From: CAYVBJ01 sp964415185
GTDB lineage: Bacteria; Bacteroidota; Rhodothermia; Balneolales; Balneolaceae
Direction: 5' to 3'
Length of the DNA stretch: 12,691 nucleotides
NCBI GenBank assembly: GCA_964415185.1
Contig: CAYPZI010000083.1
Span: 1-12,691 of the forward strand
In this document: piece by piece, positions 1 to 7,070 of the stretch
Position numbering within the stretch: the stretch's first letter is position 1
How the letters are laid out: every line of letters starts with the position of its first letter
Translations under genes and position numbers: made by a program
Notes under the pieces: model-generated
What the model saw: only the letters and a program-made list of their open reading frames with translations
What the model was told of the DNA's origin: nothing
Database searches by the model: none

Positions 1-196
1 CTCAGATGAATGGCGGACTGCAGGGATAAGCACTAAACCCTCATTTGCACTTAACAGCCGGCTGTTTTCGCCCTCTATAATACCGGCTCCGGAATCCTCA
101 TCTGATTGGGGGGGCAGATATTTGATCACATCCAATAACACCTGCAAGAAGAAGTATGGTTAGCAAGAATGAACCCTGAATAGCAGAACGAGTCAT
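1..196 (-). CDS. Lipoprotein N-terminus, partial, frame interrupted at a C7 tract
   Basis: An ATG at 196 opens a frame that starts MTRSAIQ and continues with a hydrophobic stretch (FLLTILLLAGVIGC), a typical lipoprotein signal peptide with a lipobox ending in Cys at residue 23 (codon 130-128). Seven residues later a run of seven C on the coding strand (108-114) is followed by a stop, giving only 32 codons (TGA at 100-98). If one C is skipped, the frame stays open to the window edge: 65 codons, with an acidic, linker-like stretch directly after the Cys (QSDEDSGAG...), as is common in lipoproteins. I therefore read this as one exported, lipid-anchored protein whose frame is broken by +1 in the homopolymer. 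That could be a sequencing error, a pseudogene mutation or a slippage switch. The mature domain lies outside the window, so function is unknown. The opposite-frame reading has no good start: a TAA precedes it and only TTG or GTG codons are available. Confidence 0.6.
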
Positions 197-557
197 AGTC
201 AGTAATTTTGTTAAAAGCCTTAACCTAAATAAGAAAACTTTTATTCATAATCGATAGCGGATGTATTATTTTATACTTTTGTGATAATTTGTTCATACCG
301 CTATAGAGTATGCATTTACTCTGCGCAACATTGCGTTCATTGCGGTTACCTACTCTTTGCATTCTTGCCTTTTTAAAACCAAAAGGATCGAAGGGGAATT
401 GATAGTGTCGTGTCAAATCTGATCAGTCGCAAGAAACCCGCAAAGTTTCCTTTCTGAAATGGCAGTATGTTAAGAAAATGGAAGCAACTCTGAGATAAAA
501 CTTTGCGGGTTTACAGTTGACATGACATTAGACTACCGCCCTGAAGGTACGTTTAAT
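197..557. other. Gene-free region between the lipoprotein gene and valS
   Basis: I find no convincing gene here. A 63-codon minus-strand frame at 225-416 begins inside the inverted-repeat element, has no recognisable domain and reads like random translation of AT-rich DNA. The part next to the lipoprotein gene should hold its promoter, but I could not find a matching -33/-7 pair. A small DNA palindrome, CGCAA-CA-TTGCG, lies at 324-335, and ATTGCG occurs twice (330-335 and 339-344). The rest is covered by the inverted-repeat element at 403-530. Confidence 0.6.
403..530. repeat. 128-bp imperfect inverted-repeat element downstream of valS
   Basis: Two nested pairs of arms are visible. The inner arms are perfect 15-mers: AAACCCGCAAAGTTT at 434-448 and its reverse complement AAACTTTGCGGGTTT at 498-512, with a 49-bp centre. 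The outer arms are 14 bp with 12 matches: TAGTGTCGTGTCAA at 403-416 against the reverse complement of TTGACATGACATTA at 517-530. The spacers between outer and inner arms are unequal (17 versus 4 bp). It begins 28 bp beyond the valS stop codon. The structure fits a MITE- or REP-like intergenic element, or a long-stem structure at the 3' end of the valS transcript. No T-tract follows the stem on either strand, which argues against a plain intrinsic terminator. No coding sequence or target-site duplication is obvious. Confidence 0.7.
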
Positions 558-3233
558 TTAACCCAAATCTTCGAGCAGGGCTTCGAGCTTTTCGATTTTT
601 TGCCGGGCATCCGATTTCTTGTTTTTCTCTTTTTTCACGACTTCATCCGGTGCATTTTTGATAAACTTCTCATTCGAAAGCTTCTTTTCCACCGAGTTTA
701 AAAACCCTTTTGTCTTATCCATTTCCTTCCGGATTCGTTCCCGCTCTTTTTCAAGGTCAATCAGCCCTTCGAGCGGGATATAAACTTCATTGCCATCAAC
801 TACGGCAGAAGCAGATGCTTTCGGTTTAGCTGCACCCGGACCGGCCGTAAATTGATCGAGTTCAAAGAACTTTCCGAAAATCCACCTGTTGTTATTTAGC
901 TGCCGGGCAATATCATCAGACGTTGTTTTGATTGTCATTTTAATTGCCGTTCTGGGTGAAGCACCCATTTCTGCAAGAATATTTCTCGCAGATGAGATCA
1001 GCTTTTGGATGAGTGAGAACAACTGATCGGCTTCTTTGTCAATGAATTCACGGTTTACATCTGGCCAGGAGGAGACAATGATGGCATCATTTACATCCCT
1101 GTCTTTAATTCTCTGCCAGATCTCTTCGGTTATAAAAGGCATGAAAGGATGAAGCAATTTCATCAATACTTCAAAAAAGCCGAGTATCCGTTCAACATTT
1201 TCTTTGTCCATCGAACTGCCCGCTTCATCGGCTTTATTTATCTCGATATACCAATCACAAAAATGATCCCACACAAGGGAATAGATCTTTTTCAGGGCTT
1301 CATTCAACCGGTAATTTTTGAAATCATCGTTGACATTAAGAAGCGTTTGCTGAACCTGCGACATCATCCACCGGTCTGCCAGATTATTCGGATTGATATC
1401 AAAATTTGGTATATAAGATTCACCTTCCTCCATATTCATCGAAATAAACCGGAACGCATTCCAGATCTTATTCGAAAAATTCCTTCCCTGTTCGCAAAGG
1501 CTGATATCAAAAAGTAAGTCGTTGCCGGCGGGAGATGAGAAGAGCATTCCAGCCCGTGTTCCGTCAGCTCCGTACTGTTCAATCAATTCCAGCGGATCGG
1601 GAGAGTTGCCAAGCGATTTCGACATCTTGCGACGTTTTTCGTCCCTTACAATCCCGTGGTAGTAAACATTTGAGAACGGCTTCTCACCCCGAAAGGCATA
1701 ACCGGCCATAATCATCCGTGCTACCCAGAAAAACATGATTTCGGGCGCGGTAACAAGATCGGAGGTTGGGTAGTAGTATTGGATTTCTTTATTGTCCGGG
1801 TCTTTAAATCCGCTGAATACCGTTATTGGCCAAAGCCAGGATGAAAACCAGGTATCCAAAACATCTTCGTCCTGTTTGATCTCATCGGGCCCGAGTTTCC
1901 TGCCCGACTTGGCCTGGGCTTTTTGCAGGGCTTGATCTGCGTTTTTGGCAATTACATAGTCGTCTTCACCCTCTCCGTAATACCACGCCGGAATCCGTTG
2001 ACCCCACCAGAGCTGTCTTGAAATACACCAGTCGCGGATATTTTCCATCCAGTGGCGGTAGGTGTTTTTAAATTTTTCAGGATGAAACCGGATATTTTCA
2101 TTCATCACATTTTCGAGTGCGGGTTTTGCAAGTTCATCCATTTTACAAAACCACTGCAGGGATAATCTCGGTTCAATCACAGCATCGGTGCGCTCCGAAT
2201 AACCGACTTTATTTGCCATCTCTTCCACCTTCAGCAGCAGGCCTTGTTTTTCAAGATCTTTGACGATAGCTTTTCGCGCCTCAAAGCGGTCCATTCCGAT
2301 ATAAAATTTTGCTTCGGGCGAAACGGTGCCGTCATCATTCAGCATATCGATTACTTCAAGATTATGCCGCAGGCCGATTTCATAGTCGTTAATATCGTGA
2401 GCAGGCGTAACCTTCAGGCAGCCGGAGCCATATTCCGGATCTACATAGCTGTCGGCAATTACAGGCACTTCACGTTCCACCATCGGAATGATGGCAGTTT
2501 TGCCAACCAGGCCGGTGTATCTTTTATCATCCGGATTTACGCAAACAGCGGTATCAGCCAGGATCGTCTCGGGCCGGGTAGTTGCAATGGTGACATATTC
2601 ATCCGAATCTTTTACGGGATACCGAACATGATAGAGCTTCGACTGAACTTCCTTATGAATAACCTCTTCATCTGACAGGGCGGTTCGGGCCTGCGGATCC
2701 CAGTTGATCATCCTCAGTCCCCGGTAAATGAAGCCGCGGTCGTACAGTTCAATAAAACAATCTATGACGGCATCGTAGAGGTCATCTTCAAGGGTAAAAC
2801 GTGTCCGTTGCCAGTCACAAGAGGCTCCCAGTTTTTTTAGCTGTTGCAGGATAATACCGCCATGCTCATCGGTCCACTTCCAGGCATGTTCCATAAACTC
2901 ATCCCGTGAGAGGTCGCTTTTTTTGATTCCTTCTTTTCGCAGCTTTTGGACCACCTTGGCTTCTGTTGCTATAGATGCATGGTCTGTCCCCGGCACCCAG
3001 CAGGCATTTTTTCCCAGCATCCTGGCACGGCGCACCAGAACATCCTGGATGGTATTGTTAAGCATATGCCCCATGTGCAATACGCCGGTGACATTCGGCG
3101 GCGGAATGACCACGGCGTAGGATTCGCGGTCATCCGGTTCAGAATGAAAATAGCCGTTCTTTTCCCAGTAGCTGTACCATTTTTTTTCGGCTTCGTTTGG
3201 ATTGTATTGCTTAGGTAGTGAATTTGTAGTCAT
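558..3233 (-). CDS. valS: Valine--tRNA ligase (class I aminoacyl-tRNA synthetase)
   Basis: Cytoplasmic enzyme that activates valine with ATP, charges tRNA-Val and hydrolyses mischarged Thr-tRNA-Val. At 891 residues it has the normal bacterial ValS length and is complete. The HIGH signature appears as HMGH at residues 53-56 within PPPNVTGVLHMGH. GTDHASIATE is at 82-91. The CP1 editing domain is roughly 190-345, with the ATTRPETILADTAV block at 217-230. Further core blocks are WCISRQLWWGQRIPAW (402-417), DTWFSSWLWP (460-469) and the KMSKS loop at 536-540. The anticodon-binding domain covers about 620-770. The C-terminal tRNA-binding coiled coil (about 825-890) is rich in Glu and Lys and carries the usual FI-NAP-EVV pattern. 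The ATG start gives the expected N-terminal leader (NPNEAEKKWYSYW). It lies 125 bp after rsmB on the same strand, so cotranscription is possible. No T-box-like leader was recognised. Confidence 0.98.
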   Translation of the reverse strand: MTTNSLPKQYNPNEAEKKWYSYWEKNGYFHSEPDDRESYAVVIPPPNVTGVLHMGHMLNNTIQDVLVRRARMLGKNACWVPGTDHASIATEAKVVQKLRKEGIKKSDLSRDEFMEHAWKWTDEHGGIILQQLKKLGASCDWQRTRFTLEDDLYDAVIDCFIELYDRGFIYRGLRMINWDPQARTALSDEEVIHKEVQSKLYHVRYPVKDSDEYVTIATTRPETILADTAVCVNPDDKRYTGLVGKTAIIPMVEREVPVIADSYVDPEYGSGCLKVTPAHDINDYEIGLRHNLEVIDMLNDDGTVSPEAKFYIGMDRFEARKAIVKDLEKQGLLLKVEEMANKVGYSERTDAVIEPRLSLQWFCKMDELAKPALENVMNENIRFHPEKFKNTYRHWMENIRDWCISRQLWWGQRIPAWYYGEGEDDYVIAKNADQALQKAQAKSGRKLGPDEIKQDEDVLDTWFSSWLWPITVFSGFKDPDNKEIQYYYPTSDLVTAPEIMFFWVARMIMAGYAFRGEKPFSNVYYHGIVRDEKRRKMSKSLGNSPDPLELIEQYGADGTRAGMLFSSPAGNDLLFDISLCEQGRNFSNKIWNAFRFISMNMEEGESYIPNFDINPNNLADRWMMSQVQQTLLNVNDDFKNYRLNEALKKIYSLVWDHFCDWYIEINKADEAGSSMDKENVERILGFFEVLMKLLHPFMPFITEEIWQRIKDRDVNDAIIVSSWPDVNREFIDKEADQLFSLIQKLISSARNILAEMGASPRTAIKMTIKTTSDDIARQLNNNRWIFGKFFELDQFTAGPGAAKPKASASAVVDGNEVYIPLEGLIDLEKERERIRKEMDKTKGFLNSVEKKLSNEKFIKNAPDEVVKKEKNKKSDARQKIEKLEALLEDLG

Positions 3234-3325
3234 TAATTGATGTCTGTTTTATATCAGGCAACTGTTGGATAATTCTGATTTATCTTCCGGGATAAACTGA
3301 TACTTTACCCGTGTTTCGGCGGGAG

Positions 3326-3355
3326 TTTTTTAGCTGCAAAATTGTCAAGCTAAAA
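3326..3355 (-). repeat. AT-rich hairpin just after the rsmB stop codon
   Basis: TTTTAGCT (minus strand, 3355-3348) pairs with AGCTAAAA (3335-3328), an 8-bp perfect stem with a 12-nt loop starting 3 nt after the rsmB stop. No T-tract follows it in the direction of rsmB transcription, so it is not a standard intrinsic terminator. It could be a 3'-end or processing structure between rsmB and valS, or chance in AT-rich DNA. Confidence 0.35.
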
Positions 3356-3358
3356 TCC

Positions 3359-4678
3359 CTATTTGACACGTACCAGCCTGACTCCGAAGTGGCCATCACA
3401 ATTGTGCTTGTGAGGGAATGTTTGATAAGCTTTTCCGTCTTGGGTCAGCACATCTTCGGGAAGGTAATCTGAAAGGTCGTCAAGCTCGAAGTTGTCATAT
3501 TTTTCAAGAAATTTTTGTACCTGTCCCCAGTTTTCTTCTTCTTCAAGAGAGCACGTGCTGTATACCAGCCGCCCGCCTTTTTTAACAAAATTACCGGCTT
3601 CTTCGAGAAGCTCCTCCTGTAATTTTACAGCATCGCTCAGATCTTCTTCGGTTCGCCTCCAGCGAAGGTCTGCCCGTTTGCTCATAACCCCGGTTCCGGT
3701 ACAGGGGGCGTCCAAAAGCACGCCATCGGCCAGTTTTAATGTAAGTTCCCTTACATCACTTCTACGGATTTTTATATTTTCGGCACCGAATTCAAGCGCA
3801 TTTTCCGCCAGTTTTTCAAGCCGCTCAGTACTGATATCGACAGCGATAATTGAGCCTTCTGCATTCATCATGTCGGCAATGACCATCGATTTGGTTCCGG
3901 GAGCTGCACACAGATCATATATCGATTCACCGGGTTGCGGATCAAGAATGGCAGGTGCAAAACCGGCTGCAATATCCTGAATAAGACAAAAGCCTTTATC
4001 AACCCAGCCTTTTGAGATGAAGGGCTCGACTGAAGAAACATTGAAATATCCGGGAAGCCAGTCACTTTCCTCAAACTCGATTTCGGATTTTTCCATCCGG
4101 AGTTTGAAGTTTTCGGTTTTGGTTCTGAGATTGTTTGCACGGATGTAAAAAGCGGGCCGCTGATTATTGGCTTGCATCAGTTGAAATGCTTCGCGTTCAC
4201 CGAAACGCTTGCTCCATCGTTTTACCAGCCATTCAGGATGAGAAAATGTTGTGGCAACCAGCCTCGTTCTGTCTTTATAAGCAGGTTTTGGCAGGTTATC
4301 AATGTCGCGCTGAATATTTCTGAGAATAGCATTGACAAGATCGCCGGATTTTGAACCCAGCGTATATTTGGCGATTTCAACAGATTCATTAATTGCGGCA
4401 TAATCAGGTGTGCCATCCATAAACATCATTTCATAAAGCCCCAGCCGCAGGATGTTTTTAAGCGGTGATTTCATCTCATCGATGCCAAGGCTTGAAAATT
4501 CACCGATTAAAAAATCAAGATAACTTCTTCGTCTCAGGATATTCTGAACATATTCCCTTACTTGTGCTTTTTCCCTCGAATCAAGATCGTTTGCAAGAGC
4601 AAAATTAACCCTGTTGCTTTCATCAAATTCCGTTAAAATTTCAATACTGATCGATCGCGCTGTTAGTTCCGTTTCCAA
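3359..4678 (-). CDS. rsmB: 16S rRNA (cytosine(967)-C(5))-methyltransferase RsmB
   Basis: S-adenosylmethionine-dependent enzyme that methylates C967 of 16S rRNA. At 439 residues it has typical RsmB length and domain order. A NusB-like RNA-binding helical domain occupies about 5-135, including LRLGLYEMMFMD (77-88) and INESVEIAK (96-104). The catalytic Rossmann domain covers about 170-439. Motif I is YDLCAAPGTKS (254-264), motif IV is LLDAPCTGTGV (321-331) with Cys326, and motif VI is YSTCSLEEEEN (373-383) with Cys376. Cys326 and Cys376 are the cysteine pair expected of m5C RNA methyltransferases. The C-terminus ends in the family's DGHFGVRLVR block. The start is TTG at 4678-4676: upstream in frame there is a TAA with no ATG between, and the next in-frame ATG (residue 69) would remove much of the NusB domain. 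No Shine-Dalgarno is visible. valS follows on the same strand. Confidence 0.95.
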   Translation of the reverse strand: METELTARSISIEILTEFDESNRVNFALANDLDSREKAQVREYVQNILRRRSYLDFLIGEFSSLGIDEMKSPLKNILRLGLYEMMFMDGTPDYAAINESVEIAKYTLGSKSGDLVNAILRNIQRDIDNLPKPAYKDRTRLVATTFSHPEWLVKRWSKRFGEREAFQLMQANNQRPAFYIRANNLRTKTENFKLRMEKSEIEFEESDWLPGYFNVSSVEPFISKGWVDKGFCLIQDIAAGFAPAILDPQPGESIYDLCAAPGTKSMVIADMMNAEGSIIAVDISTERLEKLAENALEFGAENIKIRRSDVRELTLKLADGVLLDAPCTGTGVMSKRADLRWRRTEEDLSDAVKLQEELLEEAGNFVKKGGRLVYSTCSLEEEENWGQVQKFLEKYDNFELDDLSDYLPEDVLTQDGKAYQTFPHKHNCDGHFGVRLVRVK

Positions 4679-4710
4679 TGTATTCTTTGGTTTTATAGTT
4701 TATAATCCAA

Positions 4711-4729
4711 ACACTTAACGAATAAGTGT
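4711..4729. promoter_or_regulatory. 7-bp inverted repeat upstream of rsmB (possible operator)
   Basis: ACACTTA (4711-4717), a 5-bp spacer ACGAA, then TAAGTGT (4723-4729) form a perfect 7-bp dyad. ACACTTT follows at 4731-4737 as a near direct copy of the half-site. The dyad ends 33 bp before the rsmB start codon, a position where a repressor or activator site would be expected. An RNA hairpin in the rsmB leader is the alternative. No cognate regulator is in the window. Confidence 0.35.
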
Positions 4730-4868
4730 GACACTTTATTAAAATTAAATGTATTCTCAGCTAATAGACTGATTTTTAGTAAATAAAGATATCATTTTGA
4801 GTAACCTTTTGCTAACTGTAAAAAGTCTGTTTCCGATTATTTCTTTTTACGGATGCCCGCGGTTGAAA

Positions 4869-4885
4869 CTTCAGCTTTTCTTCAG
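4869..4885 (+). promoter_or_regulatory. Direct repeat CTTCAG-N5-CTTCAG, possible response-regulator box
   Basis: Two CTTCAG hexamers start at 4869 and 4880, 11 bp apart or about one helical turn, 41 bp upstream of the response-regulator ATG. OmpR/PhoB-family dimers commonly bind direct repeats with 10-11 bp spacing, so an autoregulatory site is plausible. A weak third match (GTTCTT) starts another 11 bp on, at 4891. The motif is short and could be chance. Confidence 0.3.
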
Positions 4886-4925
4886 ATTTGGTTCTTAAAT
4901 TGATCTAAACACGAATGGTGTAATT

Positions 4926-5609
4926 ATGAAACTGCTTATTGTTGAAGACAACAGGGATCTGCTCGATAATATCCTGACTTACCTTGAAAGAGAAGGCTAC
5001 CTTTGCGAAAAGGTTATGAGTTATAAAGATGCCCGCGATAAAATTTTTTCTTATACATATGATGTGGCTTTGATCGATATTATGATCCCTGATGGTAACG
5101 GGCTTGAGTTATTGAAAGAACTCAAGTCAGTAAAGCCGGAAACAGGCACGATTATAATTTCGGCAAAAAATTCACTTGATGACAAGGTGAAGGGCCTGGA
5201 ACTCGGTGCTGATGACTATCTTACAAAGCCGTTCCAGCTTCCGGAACTGCAGGCAAGAATTAAAGCCGTATACAGGAGGAACAATCTGAAGGGAAATGAG
5301 GTCATGGATCTTAATGAGATTACAATTAATACCCGAACTATGGAAGTGCTTGTACATGGAGAGAAGGCTGACCTGACTCCCAAAGAGTACGAGCTCCTTC
5401 TCTATTTTGCCTCAAACAAAAATCATGTGCTTTCCCGGCAAACCATTGCCGAACATCTATGGGGTGACTATGTCGACCATCTGAAGAATCTTGATTTTGT
5501 CTATCAGCACATCAAAAACCTGAGAAAAAAGCTCGCCGATAAAGGGGGGCGGGATTACATTGAGAGTGTGTACAGTATTGGATATAAGTTTAAAATCTCG
5601 GAAAAATAA
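4926..5609 (+). CDS. OmpR/PhoB-family DNA-binding response regulator
   Basis: Transcription factor of a two-component system, activated by phosphotransfer from the histidine kinase that follows. It has 227 residues, standard for the family. The receiver domain spans 1-115: acidic pocket Glu7-Asp8 (LLIVEDN), phosphoacceptor Asp51 in ALIDIMIPDGNG, switch residue Ser79 (IIISAKN) and the conserved Lys101 in DDYLTKPF. A winged helix-turn-helix covers about 129-225, with LTPKEYELLLYFA (150-162), the recognition-helix region YQHIKNLRKKL (193-203) and the wing hairpin YSIGYKF (216-222). All key residues are present, so it should be functional. The ATG start places the first beta strand correctly at KLLIVEDN. 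The kinase gene begins 3 bp after its stop, so the two are almost certainly cotranscribed. Specific target genes cannot be read from the sequence. Confidence 0.95.
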   Translation: MKLLIVEDNRDLLDNILTYLEREGYLCEKVMSYKDARDKIFSYTYDVALIDIMIPDGNGLELLKELKSVKPETGTIIISAKNSLDDKVKGLELGADDYLTKPFQLPELQARIKAVYRRNNLKGNEVMDLNEITINTRTMEVLVHGEKADLTPKEYELLLYFASNKNHVLSRQTIAEHLWGDYVDHLKNLDFVYQHIKNLRKKLADKGGRDYIESVYSIGYKFKISEK

Positions 5610-5612
5610 GAC

Positions 5613-6878
5613 ATGAAGTTTATCACAAAATTCGTTCTTATCTACCTTGTTGTAACGGTAATTGTATTGGGGATCAGCGGAGTGATCTCCTATTTTATCA
5701 TCAGGGATGAAATCAGTAAAGAACTGAAATGGCAGTTTCTGGATCATATTGACAGAGTTACCTATTTACTCGAAGAGGGAAAAGAGTTTGCAAAAGAGAT
5801 GCCTGCCACAGGAGATGAAAATCTTGTAATCCGCGAACTTGATTATTTTGAAGAAAATATGACATCTGTAACGGACACAATGGTTTGGGATGATCGTCTT
5901 GAACAAAATGAACCGAATGTGAAGGTAGAGACAATCAGGAATATTAATGGGAATAGCTACTATATAGCCACCTATGGGGCGATGATCGAATCGGATGATG
6001 TACAGGAAGCCGTTATAAAAATTTTGCTTTGGATTCTTGCCCTGCAGACAGTAGGGGCGGTTGGTGTCGGCTTTGTAATTTCAGGCCGGCTGTTCAAGCC
6101 TTTCAAAGAATCTCTTGATAAAATCAAAAATTTCAGGCTTCAGGATAAACAGTACATTGAGGCAAATAAAACAGGTGTCAAAGAATTTGATGAGTTGAAC
6201 AAATTTGTTGAAATGATGACCAGAAAGGCTGTGGATGATTATAAAAACCTGAAAGAATTTACAGAAAATGCTTCCCATGAACTACAAACACCGCTGGCAA
6301 TTACCAAGGGAAAACTGGAACTGTTGACTGAAACAGACCTTACCACAGAGCAGTACGGCTTTGTTGATAACATTCAGAAAAACATCAATAAATTGTCGAA
6401 ATTAAGCAGTTCTCTTGCACTTCTTACTAAAATTGAAAACCAGGAATTTGGAGATGAAGATGAAACCAATTTCAGTAAAACAGTGAAAGAGGGCATTGAA
6501 GCTTTTTGTGAATTCCTGGAGTTGAACAATCTGGAATTGGAAACGGGTATAGCTGACAACGTTACGTTGAAAATGAATTCTATGCTTGCCGAAATTTTAT
6601 GGAATAACCTGTTTCAGAATGCTGTTTGGCATAATGTTGAAAACGGCAAGATCTATGTGGAACTGACAGATGAGCACCTTTTCATAAAAAATACAGGCCC
6701 CGATCCGGAAATGGAACCTCAGAAACTGTTTGAACGCTTCAAAAAGGCGGATCAAGGTTCAGGATCAATCGGACTCGGATTGTCTATTATAAAACAAATT
6801 ACGGATTTGAGTGGATACCAGATTGATTACAGGTATGAATCCGGATGGCATTCGATCAGGATTGCATTTTCGGAATAA
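5613..6878 (+). CDS. Membrane-bound sensor histidine kinase
   Basis: Inner-membrane sensor kinase of 421 residues, partner of the response regulator immediately upstream. Transmembrane helix 1 is about residues 7-30 and helix 2 about 134-157. They enclose a roughly 100-residue periplasmic sensor region (31-133), rich in Glu and Asp and without a domain I recognise. The cytoplasmic linker (158-212) is HAMP-like and carries the TGVKEFDELN block (187-196). The dimerisation/phosphoacceptor domain has SHELQTPL with His222. The ATPase domain shows an N box (NNLFQNAVWHN, with Asn336), a G1 box reading KNTG (359-362) where most kinases have DxGxG, an F box LFERFKKAD (372-380) and a G2 box GSIGLGLSI (383-391). 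The Asn-type G1 is, to my recollection, common in Bacteroidota kinases and need not mean loss of activity. The gene is convergent with the outer-membrane barrel gene on its right. Confidence 0.94.
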   Translation: MKFITKFVLIYLVVTVIVLGISGVISYFIIRDEISKELKWQFLDHIDRVTYLLEEGKEFAKEMPATGDENLVIRELDYFEENMTSVTDTMVWDDRLEQNEPNVKVETIRNINGNSYYIATYGAMIESDDVQEAVIKILLWILALQTVGAVGVGFVISGRLFKPFKESLDKIKNFRLQDKQYIEANKTGVKEFDELNKFVEMMTRKAVDDYKNLKEFTENASHELQTPLAITKGKLELLTETDLTTEQYGFVDNIQKNINKLSKLSSSLALLTKIENQEFGDEDETNFSKTVKEGIEAFCEFLELNNLELETGIADNVTLKMNSMLAEILWNNLFQNAVWHNVENGKIYVELTDEHLFIKNTGPDPEMEPQKLFERFKKADQGSGSIGLGLSIIKQITDLSGYQIDYRYESGWHSIRIAFSE

Positions 6879-6923
6879 ATTTTTTTCGATGACCTACGGC
6901 ACAAACCCCAACCTTGTTGCCAG

Positions 6924-6946
6924 CAGGCTGTAAGCCTGAGACAGCC
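6924..6946. repeat. Overlapping, mutually exclusive hairpins between convergent genes
   Basis: CAGGCT-GTA-AGCCTG (6924-6938) gives a 6-bp stem. Overlapping it, GGCTGT (6926-6931) can instead pair with ACAGCC (6941-6946). The two structures cannot coexist. They lie 46 bp past the kinase stop in the 192-bp gap before the barrel gene's 3' end. No T-tract follows, so termination is possible but unproven. Nearby, ATATTAACTC is repeated at 6978-6987 and 6994-7003. Confidence 0.4.
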
Positions 6947-7070
6947 AAAGCTATAATCAAGTCTAAAATATTCATTCATATTAACTCTAAATTATATTAA
7001 CTCAAAAGTTCTAAGATAGACAAAGATGTTCTAATGCTTTTTTTGCCTATTCAGTTTTGCCTTTTTTTAA

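Larger units (their letters stand above)
4679..4925. promoter_or_regulatory. Divergent promoter region, rsmB and two-component operon
   Basis: This 247-bp AT-rich gap separates rsmB (leftward) from the response regulator (rightward), so both promoters should lie here. I could not assign a convincing -33/-7 or -35/-10 pair on either strand. Two operator-like patterns are listed separately: an inverted repeat at 4711-4729 and a direct repeat at 4869-4885. Confidence 0.5.

Noticed and set aside
274..281. TACTTTTG on the plus strand, a match to the Bacteroidota -7 element TAnnTTTG
   Set aside because: There is no -33 TTTG at the right distance and no gene downstream on that strand.
359..362. Residues 359-362 of the histidine kinase, KNTG instead of DxGxG, as a sign of a dead kinase
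   Set aside because: His222, the N box, F box and G2 box are intact, and Asn-type G1 boxes are, as I recall, common in Bacteroidota kinases. Numbers here are protein residues, not bases.
225..416. 63-codon minus-strand frame between the lipoprotein gene and valS
   Set aside because: It starts inside the inverted-repeat element, has no domain or plausible composition and no ribosome-binding signal.
3308..3331. CCCG...CGGG hairpin followed by six T on the plus strand
   Set aside because: The stem is only 4 bp and no plus-strand gene lies upstream to be terminated; it lies between rsmB and valS, antisense to both.
3492..3980. 162-codon plus-strand frame opposite rsmB
   Set aside because: It is antisense to a well-supported gene, has a Ser/Arg-rich shadow composition and matches no family I recognise.
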